Source: Motilibacter aurantiacus (GTDB lineage: Bacteria > Actinomycetota > Actinomycetes > Motilibacterales > Motilibacteraceae). From it: a stretch of 64,000 bases of DNA. The DNA is taken from assembly GCF_011250645.1 (NCBI RefSeq), contig NZ_JAANNO010000002.1, forward strand, positions 394,929 through 458,928. Direction: 5' to 3'. The notes below the pieces were generated by a model that had not been told where the DNA came from, ran no database searches, and worked only from the letters and a program-made list of their open reading frames with translations. How positions within the stretch are numbered: the first letter of the stretch is position 1; each line of letters opens with the position of its first letter. This document shows positions 30,077-39,798 of the stretch, in pieces. Position numbers and translations under genes: made by a program.

Positions 30077-31360
30077 TCAGGCCCCTTCGACCCGCATGAC
30101 GCTCGTGACGTCACGGACGATCTCGAGCGCGCGCAGCTCCTCGACGGTGGCTGCGAGGTCGGCGTCGCGCGCGGTGTGCGTCACGAGGACGAGCACCGCG
30201 TCGTCCGCGTGCCCCTCCTGCCGCACGGTCTGGATCGAGACGCCGTGGCGGGCGAAAGCCGTCGCCACGGCGGCGAGCACACCCGGTCGGTCGTCGACGT
30301 CGAGGCTCACGTGGTAGCGGGTGAGCGTCTCGCCCATCGGGCGCACCGGCAGGGCCGCATACGCCGACTCCCCCGGGCCGAGCGCGTCGCCCGTGCGGTG
30401 GCGGGCCACCGCGACCAGGTCGCCGAGCACCGCGCTCGCCGTCGGCGCACCGCCGGCGCCGCGGCCGTAGAACATGAGCTCCCCGGCCGCCTCGGACTGG
30501 ACGAAGACGGCGTTGAACGCGTCGCGCACACCGGCAAGCGGGTGCTCGCGCGGGATCATGGCCGGGTGGACGCGGACGGCGACCGCCCCGTCCACGAGCT
30601 CGGCGATGGCGAGCAGCTTGACCACGTGCCCCATCGCCTTCGCGCTGGCCACGTCCGCTGCGGTCACCTCGGTGATGCCCTCGCGGTGCACCGCGCCGAG
30701 CGGGACCCGGGTGTGGAACGCGAGCGAGGCGAGGATCGCCGCCTTGGCCGCGGCGTCGAAGCCCTCGACGTCCGCCGTGGGGTCGGCCTCGGCGTACCCG
30801 AGCGCAGTCGCCTCGTCGAGCGCCTCGGCGAAGCCGGCCCCGGACTCGTCCATGCTCGAAAGGATGAAGTTGGTCGTGCCATTCACGATTCCCAAGACGC
30901 GCTGCACGTGATCGCCGACGAGCGACTCGCGCAGTGGGCGCAGGATCGGGATGGCACCGGCGACGGCGGCCTCGTAGTAGAGGTCCACGCCGTGCTCCTC
31001 GGCCGCCGCGAAGAGGGTCGAGCCGTCCTCGGCGAGCAGCGCCTTGTTGGCGCTGACGACCGACGCGCCGTTCTTCATCGCCGCGAGGATGAGCGACCGT
31101 GCGGGCTCGATCCCGCCGATCACCTCGACGACGATGTCCACGTCGTCGCGCGTCACCAGGCCCATGGCGTCGGTGGTGAACAGCTCCGGGTCGACGGGGA
31201 GGCCGGGGCGCTCGCGCTTGCGGCGTACGGCGATCCCGGCGAGCTCGATCGGGCGGCCGACGCGGGCGGCCAGGTCGTCGGCGCTCTGGACGAGCAGGCG
31301 CGCGACCTCGCTCCCGACGACGCCGCATCCCAGCAGAGCGACACGCAACGGCGATTCCAC
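30077..31360 (-). CDS. hom: Homoserine dehydrogenase
   Basis: A 427-residue NADP-dependent enzyme reducing aspartate semialdehyde to homoserine, the branch point to Thr and Met. N-terminal Rossmann motif [15 protein letters not shown], the catalytic region with [13 protein letters not shown] and [11 protein letters not shown], and a C-terminal ACT domain (about 350-425, [28 protein letters not shown]) that gives threonine feedback inhibition. GTG 31360 follows the lysA stop by one base. Confidence 0.97.
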   Translation of the reverse strand: MESPLRVALLGCGVVGSEVARLLVQSADDLAARVGRPIELAGIAVRRKRERPGLPVDPELFTTDAMGLVTRDDVDIVVEVIGGIEPARSLILAAMKNGASVVSANKALLAEDGSTLFAAAEEHGVDLYYEAAVAGAIPILRPLRESLVGDHVQRVLGIVNGTTNFILSSMDESGAGFAEALDEATALGYAEADPTADVEGFDAAAKAAILASLAFHTRVPLGAVHREGITEVTAADVASAKAMGHVVKLLAIAELVDGAVAVRVHPAMIPREHPLAGVRDAFNAVFVQSEAAGELMFYGRGAGGAPTASAVLGDLVAVARHRTGDALGPGESAYAALPVRPMGETLTRYHVSLDVDDRPGVLAAVATAFARHGVSIQTVRQEGHADDAVLVLVTHTARDADLAATVEELRALEIVRDVTSVMRVEGA

Positions 31361-31361
31361 G

Positions 31362-32795
31362 TCAGGCCCCTTCTTCCGTGCCGGCGCCCCCGGAGGGCAG
31401 CCCCGTGTCGAAGCGCAGCAGGTCCTGCTCGGTCTCGCGGCGGATCAGCACCCGCGCGGCGCCGTCGCGCACGGCCACCACGGGCGGACGCGGGACGTGG
31501 TTGTAGTTGCTCGCCATCGAGCGGCAGTAGGCGCCCGTCCCCGGGACGGCGATCAGGTCGCCGGGGCGCACGTCCGCCGGGAGGTACTCGTCCTTGACGA
31601 CGACGTCGCCGCTCTCGCAGTGCTTGCCGACGACCCGCGAGAGGACCGGCCCGGCGTCGGAGCTGCGGGAGGCCAGGGTCGCCGAGTAGCTCGCGTCGTA
31701 CAGCGCCGTGCGGATGTTGTCGCTCATGCCGCCGTCGACGGCGACGTAGGCGCGCCGGCGGCCGCCGTCGAGCGCGACGTCCTTGACCGTGCCGACCTCG
31801 TAGAGCGTGAAGGTGGTCGGCCCGGCGATGGCGCGCCCGGGCTCGATCGACAGGTGCGGCACGTCCATGCCCAGGGCGGCGCACTCGCGCTCGACGATCG
31901 CGCGCATGCTCTTCGCGAGCACCGCGGGCGGCTGCGGGTCGTCCTGGGTGGTGTAGGCGATGCCGAACCCGCCGCCCAGGTCCACCTCGGGCAGCTCGAT
32001 CCCGTGCTCCTGGCGGAGGCTGTGCAGCAGGCCGAGCATGCGGCGCGCGGCGATCTCGAAGCCCGCCGTGTCGAAGATCTGCGAGCCGATGTGGCTGTGC
32101 AGGCCGACCAGCTCCAGGGACGGCGCGGCGAGGATGCGGCGTACGGCCTCGTGGGCAGCGCCGCTCGCGAGGGACAGGCCGAACTTCTGGTCCTCGTGGG
32201 CCGTCGCGATGAACTCGTGGGTGTGGGCCTCGACCCCGACGGTCACGCGGACGATCACCCGCTGGCGGATGCCGCGCTCGGCCGCGACCCGCGCCACGCG
32301 CTCGATCTCGTCGTAGGAGTCGACCACGATGCGCGCGATACCGGCGTCCATCGCCCGGCCCAGCTCGCCCACCGAGCGGTTGTTGCCGTGGAAGACGAGC
32401 CGATCCCCGGGCACGCCCGCGGCCAGGGCGACGGCGAGCTCGCCCCCCGTGCTCACGTCGACGTTGAGCCCCTCCTCGAGGAGCCACCGCGCGACCGTGA
32501 CGGAGAAGAAGGCCTTGGCGGCGTAGTAGACGGTCGCGGGCGCGAACGCGTCCCGGAACGCCCGTGCACGATTCCTGAAGTCCTCTTCGTCGAGGATGTA
32601 CGCGGGGGTGCCGAACTCCTGTGCCAGCGCGCGGACGTCGGCGCCCGCGACGCGCAGCGCGCCGTCCTCCGCGCGCGAGACGTTGTCGGCCCAGAGGACC
32701 GGGACCAGCGCGTTGACGTCCTCCGGGCGCTGGAGCCAGGCCGGGCCGTGGTCGCCGGCCTGCCCGTGCAGGGCGCCGGCCTCGTGGGCGCGCAT
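31362..32795 (-). CDS. lysA: Diaminopimelate decarboxylase
   Basis: A 477-residue fold-type III PLP enzyme, last step of lysine synthesis. The PLP Lys lies in [10 protein letters not shown], the glycine-rich phosphate loop is [12 protein letters not shown], the catalytic Cys region is GKHCESGD and the end shows [12 protein letters not shown]. Diaminopimelate is also the peptidoglycan cross-linker, so this gene links both routes. Three bases separate it from argS. Confidence 0.97.
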   Translation of the reverse strand: MRAHEAGALHGQAGDHGPAWLQRPEDVNALVPVLWADNVSRAEDGALRVAGADVRALAQEFGTPAYILDEEDFRNRARAFRDAFAPATVYYAAKAFFSVTVARWLLEEGLNVDVSTGGELAVALAAGVPGDRLVFHGNNRSVGELGRAMDAGIARIVVDSYDEIERVARVAAERGIRQRVIVRVTVGVEAHTHEFIATAHEDQKFGLSLASGAAHEAVRRILAAPSLELVGLHSHIGSQIFDTAGFEIAARRMLGLLHSLRQEHGIELPEVDLGGGFGIAYTTQDDPQPPAVLAKSMRAIVERECAALGMDVPHLSIEPGRAIAGPTTFTLYEVGTVKDVALDGGRRRAYVAVDGGMSDNIRTALYDASYSATLASRSSDAGPVLSRVVGKHCESGDVVVKDEYLPADVRPGDLIAVPGTGAYCRSMASNYNHVPRPPVVAVRDGAARVLIRRETEQDLLRFDTGLPSGGAGTEEGA

Positions 32796-32798
32796 CGG

Positions 32799-34460
32799 CT
32801 ACATCCGCTCCGGGGCGGCGACGCCGAGCAGGGCCAGCCCGTTGGCGAGGACGACGCGCGTCGCCTCGCAGAGCCAGAGCCGGGCACGGTTGAGGTCGGT
32901 CGGCTCCTCGTCCCCCATGGGCAGCACCCGGCAGGCGTCGTAGAAGCGGTGGTACGTCCCGGCGAGCGCCTCGAGGTAGCGCGCGACCCGGTGCGCCTCG
33001 CGCAGCTCGGCGGACGTCGCGACCACGCGCGGGAACTCGCCGAGGGCGCCGAGCAGGTCGGCCTCCCGCTCGTGCGACAGCAGTGACGGGTCGAAGCTCT
33101 CGGCGTCCCCCCGCTCGATCCCGAGGTCGCGCGCGTTGCGCAGCACCCCGCTGATGCGGGCGTGGGCGTACTGCACGTAGAACACCGGGTTCTCGTTGGC
33201 CTGCTTGGTGAGCAGGTCGATGTCGAGCACCAGGGTGGAGTCGGTGGAGGACCGGGCGAGGGCGTAGCGGACGGCGTCGACGCCCGCGAGGTCGACGACG
33301 TCCTCCAGCGTGACGACGTTGCCGGCGCGCTTGGAGAGCTTGAGCTCCTCACCGCCCTGCACGACCTTGACGAACTGCCCGATGAGCACCTCGACCGTCT
33401 GGTCGGGGTCGTCGCCCGCGCACGCCGCGATGGCCCGCAGCCGGTTGACGTAGCCGTGGTGGTCGGCCCCGAGCATGTAGACGAGCCGGTCGAAGCCGCG
33501 CCCCCGCTTGTCCAGGTAGTAGGCGCAGTCGGCGGCGAAGTAGGTGAGGCTGCCGTCGCTCTTGACCAGCACCCGGTCCTTGTCGTCGCCGAAGTCGCTG
33601 GTGCGCAGGAAGACCGCGCCCTCGGAGTCGTAGACGTGGCCCTGCTCGCGCAGCGTGGCGAGCGCCTTCTCGATGCCGCCGCCGGCGTGCAGCGTGCGCT
33701 CGGAGAACCACACGTCGAAGTGGGTGCGGAACGACTCGAGCGTGCGCTGCTGCTCGGCGAGCTGGGCCCTGTAGCCCTCCTCGCGGAACGCGACGGACTG
33801 CTCGTCCTCCGGCAGCTCGAGGATGTCCGGGCGCGCCGCGAGCACCTCGCGGGCGAGGTCGTTGACGTACGCCCCGAGGTACCCGCCCTCCGGCGGCTCC
33901 TCGCCCAGCGCGCGGGCGCGGATCGATGCGCCGAACTTGTCCATCTGGGCCCCGGCGTCGTTGACGTAGAACTCGCGCGTCACCTTCGCGCCCGACGCGT
34001 CGAGCAGCCGGCCCAGGCAGTCGCCCACGGCGGCCCACCGCACGTGGCCGAGGTGGAGCGGGCCGGTCGGGTTGGCCGAGACGAACTCGAGGTCGATGCG
34101 CTGGCCGGCGAGCGAGTCGTTGCGCCCGTACGCCTCCCCCGCCTCGACGATGCGGCGGGCGGCGACGCCTGCGGCCGCGGCTTCGAGCCGGACGTTGAGG
34201 AAGCCGGGCCCGGCGATCTCGACCGCCGAGATGCCCGCCACGGCGCGCAGCCGGCCGGCGATCAGCTCCGCGACCTGGCGCGGGGGCCTGCCCGCGGGCT
34301 TGGCGAGCTGGAGCGCGACGTTGGTCGCGTAGTCGCCGTGCTCCTTCTGCTTGGGCCGCTCGACCGTCACCGCGGACGGAGGCGTCACCGCCAGCTCACC
34401 AGCGTCGACCGCCTCGCGTACGGCGCGGAGGACGGCGTCGGCGAGATCGGTGGGAGTCAC
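32799..34460 (-). CDS. argS: Arginyl-tRNA synthetase
   Basis: A 553-residue class I aminoacyl-tRNA synthetase. N-terminal Add1 domain (about 1-85), HIGH-type motif [14 protein letters not shown], and the KMSKS equivalent LKLSKRAGN. The DALR anticodon-binding domain ends in [11 protein letters not shown] 34460 is chosen because the family alignment starts at [16 protein letters not shown]. First gene of the block and probably holder of the promoter for lysA-hom-thrCB. Confidence 0.97.
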   Translation of the reverse strand: MTPTDLADAVLRAVREAVDAGELAVTPPSAVTVERPKQKEHGDYATNVALQLAKPAGRPPRQVAELIAGRLRAVAGISAVEIAGPGFLNVRLEAAAAGVAARRIVEAGEAYGRNDSLAGQRIDLEFVSANPTGPLHLGHVRWAAVGDCLGRLLDASGAKVTREFYVNDAGAQMDKFGASIRARALGEEPPEGGYLGAYVNDLAREVLAARPDILELPEDEQSVAFREEGYRAQLAEQQRTLESFRTHFDVWFSERTLHAGGGIEKALATLREQGHVYDSEGAVFLRTSDFGDDKDRVLVKSDGSLTYFAADCAYYLDKRGRGFDRLVYMLGADHHGYVNRLRAIAACAGDDPDQTVEVLIGQFVKVVQGGEELKLSKRAGNVVTLEDVVDLAGVDAVRYALARSSTDSTLVLDIDLLTKQANENPVFYVQYAHARISGVLRNARDLGIERGDAESFDPSLLSHEREADLLGALGEFPRVVATSAELREAHRVARYLEALAGTYHRFYDACRVLPMGDEEPTDLNRARLWLCEATRVVLANGLALLGVAAPERM

Positions 34461-34500
34461 CCGTCGAGGGTACCGGGATGGGCCCCGGCCTCCTCGACCG

Positions 34501-35304
34501 TCAGGCGTGCTGCAGCCGACCGGCGAGCGAGTTGTGCATGAATGTCGCCCCCGCACCCGGGGACCGCGGGCACTGGGCCGACGTCCCGATGCAGCGGGAG
34601 TAGGCCGAGCCGGACAGACGCGGGTCGAGGCGACGCAGGAGCTTCTCGGCACCCGCGCGGTCGTCGTACCGCCCGAGCGCCACGGCCCACCACCCGGGCC
34701 GCAGGGACGAGAACTCCGAGGACCAGAGCACCATCGGGGTCAGCCCCCGCACCCGGCGGACGTCGCGCAAACGGTCCGGGCCGTCCTGTGCCGGCCGCCA
34801 GCTCTTGACGATCACGGTCCAGAAGGGCGTGCGCACGGCGAGGCCGGGTAGGGAGGACGCCGGGCTCGGCGCCGTCCTCGGCGGGGCGGGCTGGGACGAC
34901 GCGGTCGGGGCGGGGGTGGCCGGCGTGGTCGCTGCCGGGGTGGCCGCTGCCGGCGCAGGAGCCCTGCCGGGCCGCGCGCTCCCCGGGGTCGGTGAGGCAG
35001 AGGCAGAGGCGGCCGGTGACGTCGCGGCCGCCGCGGCCCGGCTCGGCGTCGGCTGGACCGCCGCGGCGCCCGGCGCACCGGCAGCCGCCACGGCGTCCGG
35101 GCTCGGCCCGCGGTCCCACGCCAACGACAGCACGAGGCCGACCGCGGCCAGGAGGACCACGACCCCGACGCCGGTCAGAGCGGCGCGCGTGCGGCGGCTG
35201 ACGGGGCGGGCGGCGCGGTCGGGCGCGGCCATGTGCTGCGGTTGCGGGCGTGCCCGTGGCCGGCTGTGGTCGCCGTACGGCCCTCGCCGCTCCCCCGCGC
35301 TCAC
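34501..35304 (-). CDS. Single-pass membrane protein with Pro/Ala linker and SPOR-like domain
   Basis: About 267 residues: a basic cytoplasmic N-terminus, one membrane helix (about 41-63, [22 protein letters not shown]), an Ala/Pro/Ser/Thr linker of about 100 residues, and a C-terminal segment (about 155-265) starting [13 protein letters not shown] with [25 protein letters not shown]. Size, topology and pattern suggest a SPOR domain, which binds denuded peptidoglycan. Two starts are possible: GTG 35304 and ATG 35232; neither has a ribosome binding site. The gene faces the same way as argS, 40 bases upstream of it. Confidence 0.65.
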   Translation of the reverse strand: MSAGERRGPYGDHSRPRARPQPQHMAAPDRAARPVSRRTRAALTGVGVVVLLAAVGLVLSLAWDRGPSPDAVAAAGAPGAAAVQPTPSRAAAAATSPAASASASPTPGSARPGRAPAPAAATPAATTPATPAPTASSQPAPPRTAPSPASSLPGLAVRTPFWTVIVKSWRPAQDGPDRLRDVRRVRGLTPMVLWSSEFSSLRPGWWAVALGRYDDRAGAEKLLRRLDPRLSGSAYSRCIGTSAQCPRSPGAGATFMHNSLAGRLQHA

Positions 35305-35542
35305 CCGCGGCCCAGGGGCGAACGCTCGCAGCAGCGGCCGGCCGCCACGGGACCCCGGCGTCGTGGTGGCCCACCACCGGCCGCGGGCAAGCCCGCTGCC
35401 CGCTGTCCGTCGACGCCCATCTCAGCCCCCGCGACTCGGCCCGCTCCGCGTTCCGCACGCTATCGCCCGCTCGGCGCAGCCGGACGGGCTTCCCGACACA
35501 TCGCGCGGGGGCGCGTCGCGGCAGCGGAAGCACCGCGCGGAG
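35305..35542. other. 238-base gap between SPOR-like gene and response regulator
   Basis: No coding region, tRNA or strong hairpin was supported here. It must hold the promoter of the SPOR-like gene. Nothing stands out in it. Confidence 0.5.
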
Positions 35543-35929
35543 CTACTCCTCCAGCGCCCTGGGCCCGGCGTCGACCAGCGATCGCACGACCCTGACCAGC
35601 TCGTCGGGGTCGAAGGGCTTCGTGACGTACGCGTCCACGCCGGTCGCCTCGCCGCGCCGGACGTCGTCGGCCTGGGCGGACGCGCTCACCATGGCGATGG
35701 GGATGTTCCGGGTACGCGGGTCGGCGCGCAGCCGCTCGACGGTCTTGAAGCCGTCCAGCCGAGGCATGACGACGTCGAGGGTGATCACGTCGGGGTCGGC
35801 GTCCACCACCTTCTCCAGGGCGTCCATCCCGTCGACCGCGGTGACGACCTCGAACCCCTCGAGCGTGAGGTTCATGACGATGAGCTCTCGGATGTTGTCG
35901 GTGTCGTCGACGACGAGGACGCGCGCCAC
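35543..35929 (-). CDS. Single-domain response regulator (CheY-like)
   Basis: A 128-residue receiver domain without output domain. Acidic pair D8-D9, phospho-acceptor D52 (VITLDVVMP), switch residue S82 (AMVSAS) and K104 (YVTKPF) are all in place, so it should be phosphorylated. No histidine kinase is nearby; output must be through protein partners. GTG 35929 follows TAGCCT by 6 bases (minus strand, 35941-35936), suggesting a leaderless mRNA. Confidence 0.92.
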   Translation of the reverse strand: MARVLVVDDTDNIRELIVMNLTLEGFEVVTAVDGMDALEKVVDADPDVITLDVVMPRLDGFKTVERLRADPRTRNIPIAMVSASAQADDVRRGEATGVDAYVTKPFDPDELVRVVRSLVDAGPRALEE

Positions 35930-36031
35930 CGGGCAAGGCTAGCGGCGGCCTCCCGGCCCCGCGCGGCGATCTAGAAGCACGGGTCGCCCCAAGGTGGCGC
36001 CCACCTCACCTGGTACCGTCTACGAACCCGA

Positions 36032-36103
36032 GCCCCCGTAGCTCAGGGGATAGAGCATCGGCCTCCGGAGCCGTGTGCGCAGGTTCGAATCCTGCCGGGG
36101 GCA
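36032..36103 (+). tRNA. tRNA-Arg (anticodon CCG)
   Basis: A complete 72-nt cloverleaf: acceptor GCCCCCG paired with CGGGGGC, D-arm GCTC/GAGC, anticodon stem TCGGC/GCCGT with loop CTCCGGA (anticodon CCG), T-arm GCAGG-TTCGAAT-CCTGC. CCA is not encoded (A-CCC-A follows). It decodes CGG, a common codon in this genome. A TACCGT-type box lies just upstream at about 36014. Confidence 0.95.
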
Positions 36104-36507
36104 CCCATTTCAGGACCGCAGCAGGATCTGCTGCGGGTTCGCGGCGGCTATGTCGGAGCGGTGCGGGAGCGATCACCGGACCGCGAGGCGGGCCAATCCG
36201 TACGTCGAGCGCTGGCTGTCCGTTGGGCAACCTGTGCGCTCCGTCTTGGGCGATGGGATCCAGGGGCGAGAGCTTCCCATCGATCTGGCGCTCGGGCCCC
36301 TGCTGTTCATCCCTCGCCGCCGTCCAGCCACGGCAACCCCACGTCCTCGTCCTGACGACGAGCGCCCCGCGACGAGTCGTGCCGCTCGGCCGCACCAACG
36401 TGCGGACATCAACGGGCCCCGTCGAGAACCTGCCACCCACCTCGCCGAGCCCGTGCCGACCCCTCCGGCAAGGAGATCGGCCTCGACCGGTGAAGCAGGA
36501 CCCTCCC
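36104..36507. other. 404-base stretch after tRNA-Arg without a recognisable gene
   Basis: Several long frames cross this region on both strands but none resembles a family and codon-position GC bias is weak. The minus-strand frame reading AGFEPAHTAPEADALSPELRG is the well-known false translation of the tRNA itself. No integrase, direct repeat of the tRNA 3' end or IS end was found, so there is no evidence for an integrated element at this tRNA. Confidence 0.5.
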
Positions 36508-36972
36508 CTAACCCGACCCGGCCTCCTCCTCGATCAGCGCCCGCAGCCGCAACGGCATCTCCTCCTGCAGCGAGATGGTCGTGCTCGTACGCACCACCTC
36601 GGGAACGGTGAGGAACTCGCCGGTGAGCCGGTGCAGGTCGGCGGGGTCCCGCGCGACGACCTTCAGCAGCAGGTCGGCCTGCCCGGTCGTCGAGTGGATC
36701 TCGACCACCTCGGGAAAGGCGCGCAGGGCGAGGGTGGCGCGCCGGCCGGTGGTCTGGCTCAGCTCGACCGACACGAACGCCACGATCCCGCGCCCGAGGG
36801 CCGCCGGGTCGACCCGGCGGCTGAACTCCCGGATGACCCCGCTGGTGCGCAGCCGCTGCAGCCTGGCCTGCAGCGTGTTCCGGGCGATGCCGAGCCGCTT
36901 GGCCAGCGCCAGGGACGTCGCGTCCGGGTCGTCGTCGAGCGCGAGGAGGATTCGGGCATCCAGCCTGTCCAC
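36508..36972 (-). CDS. Lrp/AsnC-family transcriptional regulator
   Basis: A 154-residue Lrp/AsnC protein: N-terminal winged HTH (about 1-50, VDRLDARILLALDDDPDAT then LAKRLGIARNTLQARLQRL) and a C-terminal RAM/AsnC ligand domain with the G-x-x-D motif TTGQADLLLKV. Such regulators respond to amino acids. It is divergent from the YitT-type gene, with start codons 100 bases apart, so it may regulate that gene. The GTG start is inferred from the family N-terminus. Confidence 0.92.
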   Translation of the reverse strand: MDRLDARILLALDDDPDATSLALAKRLGIARNTLQARLQRLRTSGVIREFSRRVDPAALGRGIVAFVSVELSQTTGRRATLALRAFPEVVEIHSTTGQADLLLKVVARDPADLHRLTGEFLTVPEVVRTSTTISLQEEMPLRLRALIEEEAGSG

Positions 36973-37035
36973 GCGAGCATCCTGCCACCGGATTGCAGCA
37001 GGATCGAGCGGATTGCTCAACGCCGCAGCGGTCAG

Positions 37036-37065
37036 TTGCGCGGGCTGCCGTGACCTCGACAGGCT
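37036..37065 (+). promoter_or_regulatory. Candidate promoter of YitT-type gene
   Basis: TTGCGC at 37036-37041 and CAGGCT at 37060-37065 are 18 bases apart and end 7 bases before GTG 37073, which would give a leaderless message. The gap is shared with the divergent Lrp-type gene. Confidence 0.45.
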
Positions 37066-37072
37066 TGCGGAC

Positions 37073-37720
37073 GTGAGCACCGAGACCGTGGAGCGCCCCG
37101 TCGCCCTGTCCCCCGAGGCCGAGCCACAGCTGCGCCACACGGCCGTGGAGAACGTGGCGGGCCTGGTGACGGGCTCGTTCCTCGCCTCGCTGGGGCTGTT
37201 CCTCATCGACCGCGCGGACGCGGTGACCGGCGGGACCGCGGGCGTCAGCCTGCTGCTGGACCGGGTGCTCCCGGTGCCCTTCGCCGTCGTCTTCCTCGCG
37301 ACCAACCTGCCGTTCATCCTGCTGGCGGGCATGCGCAAGGGGTGGGGCTTCGCGGCTCGCTCGGTGACCGCGACCGGGCTGCTGGCGGCGTTCTCGCTGC
37401 TGCACCCGCGTGCGGTGGAGCTCGAATCGCTCGCCCCGGCGTACGGGACGCTCGTCGGCAACCTGGCCGCGGGGGTGGGGATGCTGATCCTCTTCCGCCA
37501 CCGCGCCAGCCTCGGCGGGTTCAACGTCGTCGCCCTGCTCGCGCAGGAACGGCTGGGCTGGCGGGCGGGCTACGTGCAGCTCGGGCTCGACACGGCCGTG
37601 CTCGCCCTGTCGGCGCTCGCCCTCCCCGCGGGCACGGTGCTGCTGTCCGTGGCCGGCGCGGTGGTCCTCAACGTCGTGCTGGCCATGAACCACCGGCCGG
37701 GGCGGTACCTCGCGACCTGA
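37073..37720 (+). CDS. YitT/DUF161-family membrane protein
   Basis: A 215-residue membrane protein with about five helices and the repeated glycine-rich motif VTGGTAGVSLLLDRVL...SLGGFNVVALLAQERLGWRAGYVQL typical of the YitT/YczE superfamily. Function is unknown; members are often near amino-acid regulators. It overlaps nothing; its stop is one base from the converging stop of the alditol oxidase gene. Control by the adjacent Lrp regulator is an inference from orientation. Confidence 0.82.
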   Translation: MSTETVERPVALSPEAEPQLRHTAVENVAGLVTGSFLASLGLFLIDRADAVTGGTAGVSLLLDRVLPVPFAVVFLATNLPFILLAGMRKGWGFAARSVTATGLLAAFSLLHPRAVELESLAPAYGTLVGNLAAGVGMLILFRHRASLGGFNVVALLAQERLGWRAGYVQLGLDTAVLALSALALPAGTVLLSVAGAVVLNVVLAMNHRPGRYLAT

Positions 37721-37721
37721 C

Positions 37722-38990
37722 TCAGCCGCGCGGCACGTACTCCTCGAGGAAGGCATTGCGGAACTTGCCGTCGGGGTCGAGCTCCGCCGACAGCCGCGCG
37801 AAGTCGGGCATCCGCTCGTAGAGCGAGCTGACCGTCCTTCCCGGCATCTCGAAGACCTTGCCCCAGTGCGGCCGCGCGTCGAACGGCGCCAGCTGCTCCT
37901 CGACGGCGCGCACCACCGGCGTGACGCTGGCGGTGTCCTTGATCCAGGTGAAGTGGAAGGCGACGCAGTCGCGCTGGTACGCCGGGCTCAGCCACAGCTC
38001 GTCGGCCGCGATCGTGCGGATCTCGCTGATCTGCAGCACCCCAGCGATCCGCTCCCGGATGGTGTCGAGCGCGTCGAGCGCGGCGCGCGCGTCCTGCCGG
38101 CGTACGAACCACTCGCTCTGCAGCTCCTCACCGCTGCTCGGGGTGAACCCGCGCTTGAAGTGCGGCAACCGCTCGTGCCACGCGCCGGGGGCGCCCTGCT
38201 GCTCGGTGCAGTGGACCGGCGACATCTCCGGCACCGGGTTGCGCGGGCCGTCGGCCAGCACGGCGCCCATCCAGTCGGGCTCACCGACTGCCGACGCCGG
38301 CTCGTCGACCCGCTGCTTGAGCCAGGCCTGGCGCACGTCCCGGCCCCGCCAGTCGGTGAACAGGCTCACGCTGTACGCCGCCGCCAGCACCTCGTCGAGC
38401 CGCTCGCGCAGCACGTCGCCGGTGAGCCCCTCGTAGACGAACTGGCGCACCTCGTACGTGGGCTCGAGGTCGAGCGTGACACCGACGACGACGCCGAGCG
38501 CACCGAGGCCCACCACCGCGCCGGCCAAGCGCGGGTCGCTGCGGTCCAGCCTGAGCAGGTCGCCGGACGCCGTCACGAGCTCGAGCCCGGAGACCGCCGT
38601 CGCGAGCCCCCCGTTCGTCACGCCGGAGCCGTGGGTGCCGGTCGCGCAGGCGCCGGCCACCGAGATGTGCGGGAGCGAGCCCAGGTTGTGCAGCGCGAAG
38701 CCGGCCTGCTCCAGGTGCCCGGTCAGCTCGGCGTAGCGCACGCCCCCGCGGACGGTCGCGGTCGGGCGGCTACCGTCGGTGGTGACCTCGACGCTGCTCG
38801 GAAGGCTCTCGACGGCCAGCTGGAGGCCGTCGGTGTCGGCGATGCGGTTGAAGGAGTGCGCCGACCCGCGGGCTCTCACCCGGCCTGCCCCGGCGACGAG
38901 CCGCTGCAGCTCGGCCACGGACGTGGGCGCGGCGTAGCGCTCCGCGCCGAACACGATGTTGCCGGCCCAGTTCATCTCCAGGTTCGCCAT
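37722..38990 (-). CDS. Alditol oxidase (AldO/xylitol oxidase-like flavoprotein)
   Basis: A 422-residue VAO-type FAD oxidase closely similar along its length, as far as I can recognise, to Streptomyces AldO. Key stretches: NWAGNI at the start, the covalent-FAD His in RARGSAHSFNRIADT, LPHISVAGACATGTHGSG, SVSLFTDWRG, CTEQQGAPGAWHERLPHF, and ARPHWGKVFEMP. AldO oxidises the terminal hydroxyl of xylitol, sorbitol and other alditols, releasing hydrogen peroxide. The start ATG 38990 is taken because it aligns with AldO. No carbohydrate transporter is adjacent. Confidence 0.9.
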   Translation of the reverse strand: MANLEMNWAGNIVFGAERYAAPTSVAELQRLVAGAGRVRARGSAHSFNRIADTDGLQLAVESLPSSVEVTTDGSRPTATVRGGVRYAELTGHLEQAGFALHNLGSLPHISVAGACATGTHGSGVTNGGLATAVSGLELVTASGDLLRLDRSDPRLAGAVVGLGALGVVVGVTLDLEPTYEVRQFVYEGLTGDVLRERLDEVLAAAYSVSLFTDWRGRDVRQAWLKQRVDEPASAVGEPDWMGAVLADGPRNPVPEMSPVHCTEQQGAPGAWHERLPHFKRGFTPSSGEELQSEWFVRRQDARAALDALDTIRERIAGVLQISEIRTIAADELWLSPAYQRDCVAFHFTWIKDTASVTPVVRAVEEQLAPFDARPHWGKVFEMPGRTVSSLYERMPDFARLSAELDPDGKFRNAFLEEYVPRG

Positions 38991-39124
38991 CGCCGTCCGT
39001 CCGCAGCCGAGGAAGAGTCGCTCCACGCTAACCGTCGTCGCGCGGGCTCCTGGGGGGCGGAGCGGTCCACTGCCCGCGGATTGGATCTCGTGGCGGCGCG
39101 CCGCCACTGGCACTGTCGCTACCC

Positions 39125-39790
39125 GTGAGCACCGTGACCGACGACGCCCGACCGACGACGACCCTGCCGCCCCTGCCCTCGCCGCTCGCCCAGCTGCGCG
39201 CCGGCCGGCTCACCCGTCGCCTCGTGCAGCTGCAGGCCGGGCTGGTCCTCTACGGCGCGTCCATGGGGCTGATGATCCAGGCCGGGCTCGGGCTCGACCC
39301 CTGGGACGCCTTCCACCAGGGGGTCGCCGAGCGCACGTCCCTGTCGTTCGGCACCGTCGTCATCGTCACCGGTGTCGTGGTGCTCCTGCTCTGGATCCCG
39401 CTGCGGCAGTGGCCCGGCGTCGGCACCGTGAGCAACGCGATCGTCATCGGGCTCGCGGTCGACGCGACCCTGGCAGTCGTCGAGCAGCCGGAGCCCATGT
39501 GGGCCAGGGTCACGTTCCTGCTGGCCGGGGTCGTGCTCAACGGGGTCGCGGGTGCGGCCTACATCGGCGCGCAGCTCGGCCCCGGGCCGCGCGACGGCCT
39601 GATGACGGGGCTGGTCCGGCGGACCGGCCGCTCCGTCCGCCTGGTGCGCACGTCGCTGGAGCTGACGGTGCTGGCCATCGGGTGGGCGCTCGGCGGCACC
39701 ATCGGCGTCGGCACCGTGCTCTACGCCCTCAGCATCGGCCCGCTCGTCCAGGCGATGCTGCCCCGGTTCGAGGTCCGAACCCGCACCTGA
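39125..39790 (+). CDS. YczE/YitT-like membrane protein
   Basis: A 221-residue membrane protein with about five helices. LYGASMGLMIQAGLGLDPWDAFHQGVA and GPGPRDGLMTGLVRRTGRSVRLVRTSLEL are characteristic of the YczE family. Function unknown. GTG 39125 stands 8 bases after CACTGT, a possible leaderless arrangement. It is the second YitT-superfamily protein within 2 kb but is not closely similar to the first. Confidence 0.85.
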   Translation: MSTVTDDARPTTTLPPLPSPLAQLRAGRLTRRLVQLQAGLVLYGASMGLMIQAGLGLDPWDAFHQGVAERTSLSFGTVVIVTGVVVLLLWIPLRQWPGVGTVSNAIVIGLAVDATLAVVEQPEPMWARVTFLLAGVVLNGVAGAAYIGAQLGPGPRDGLMTGLVRRTGRSVRLVRTSLELTVLAIGWALGGTIGVGTVLYALSIGPLVQAMLPRFEVRTRT

Positions 39791-39798
39791 TCGCTGAT

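Noticed and set aside
36006-36440. Minus-strand open frame over tRNA-Arg with the peptide AGFEPAHTAPEADALSPELRG
   Set aside because: This is the classic false translation of the antisense of a tRNA gene; it has no family and overlaps a confident tRNA.
36104-36507. Integrated element at the tRNA-Arg gene
   Set aside because: No integrase, no direct repeat of the tRNA 3' end and no composition shift; flanking genes are ordinary chromosomal genes.
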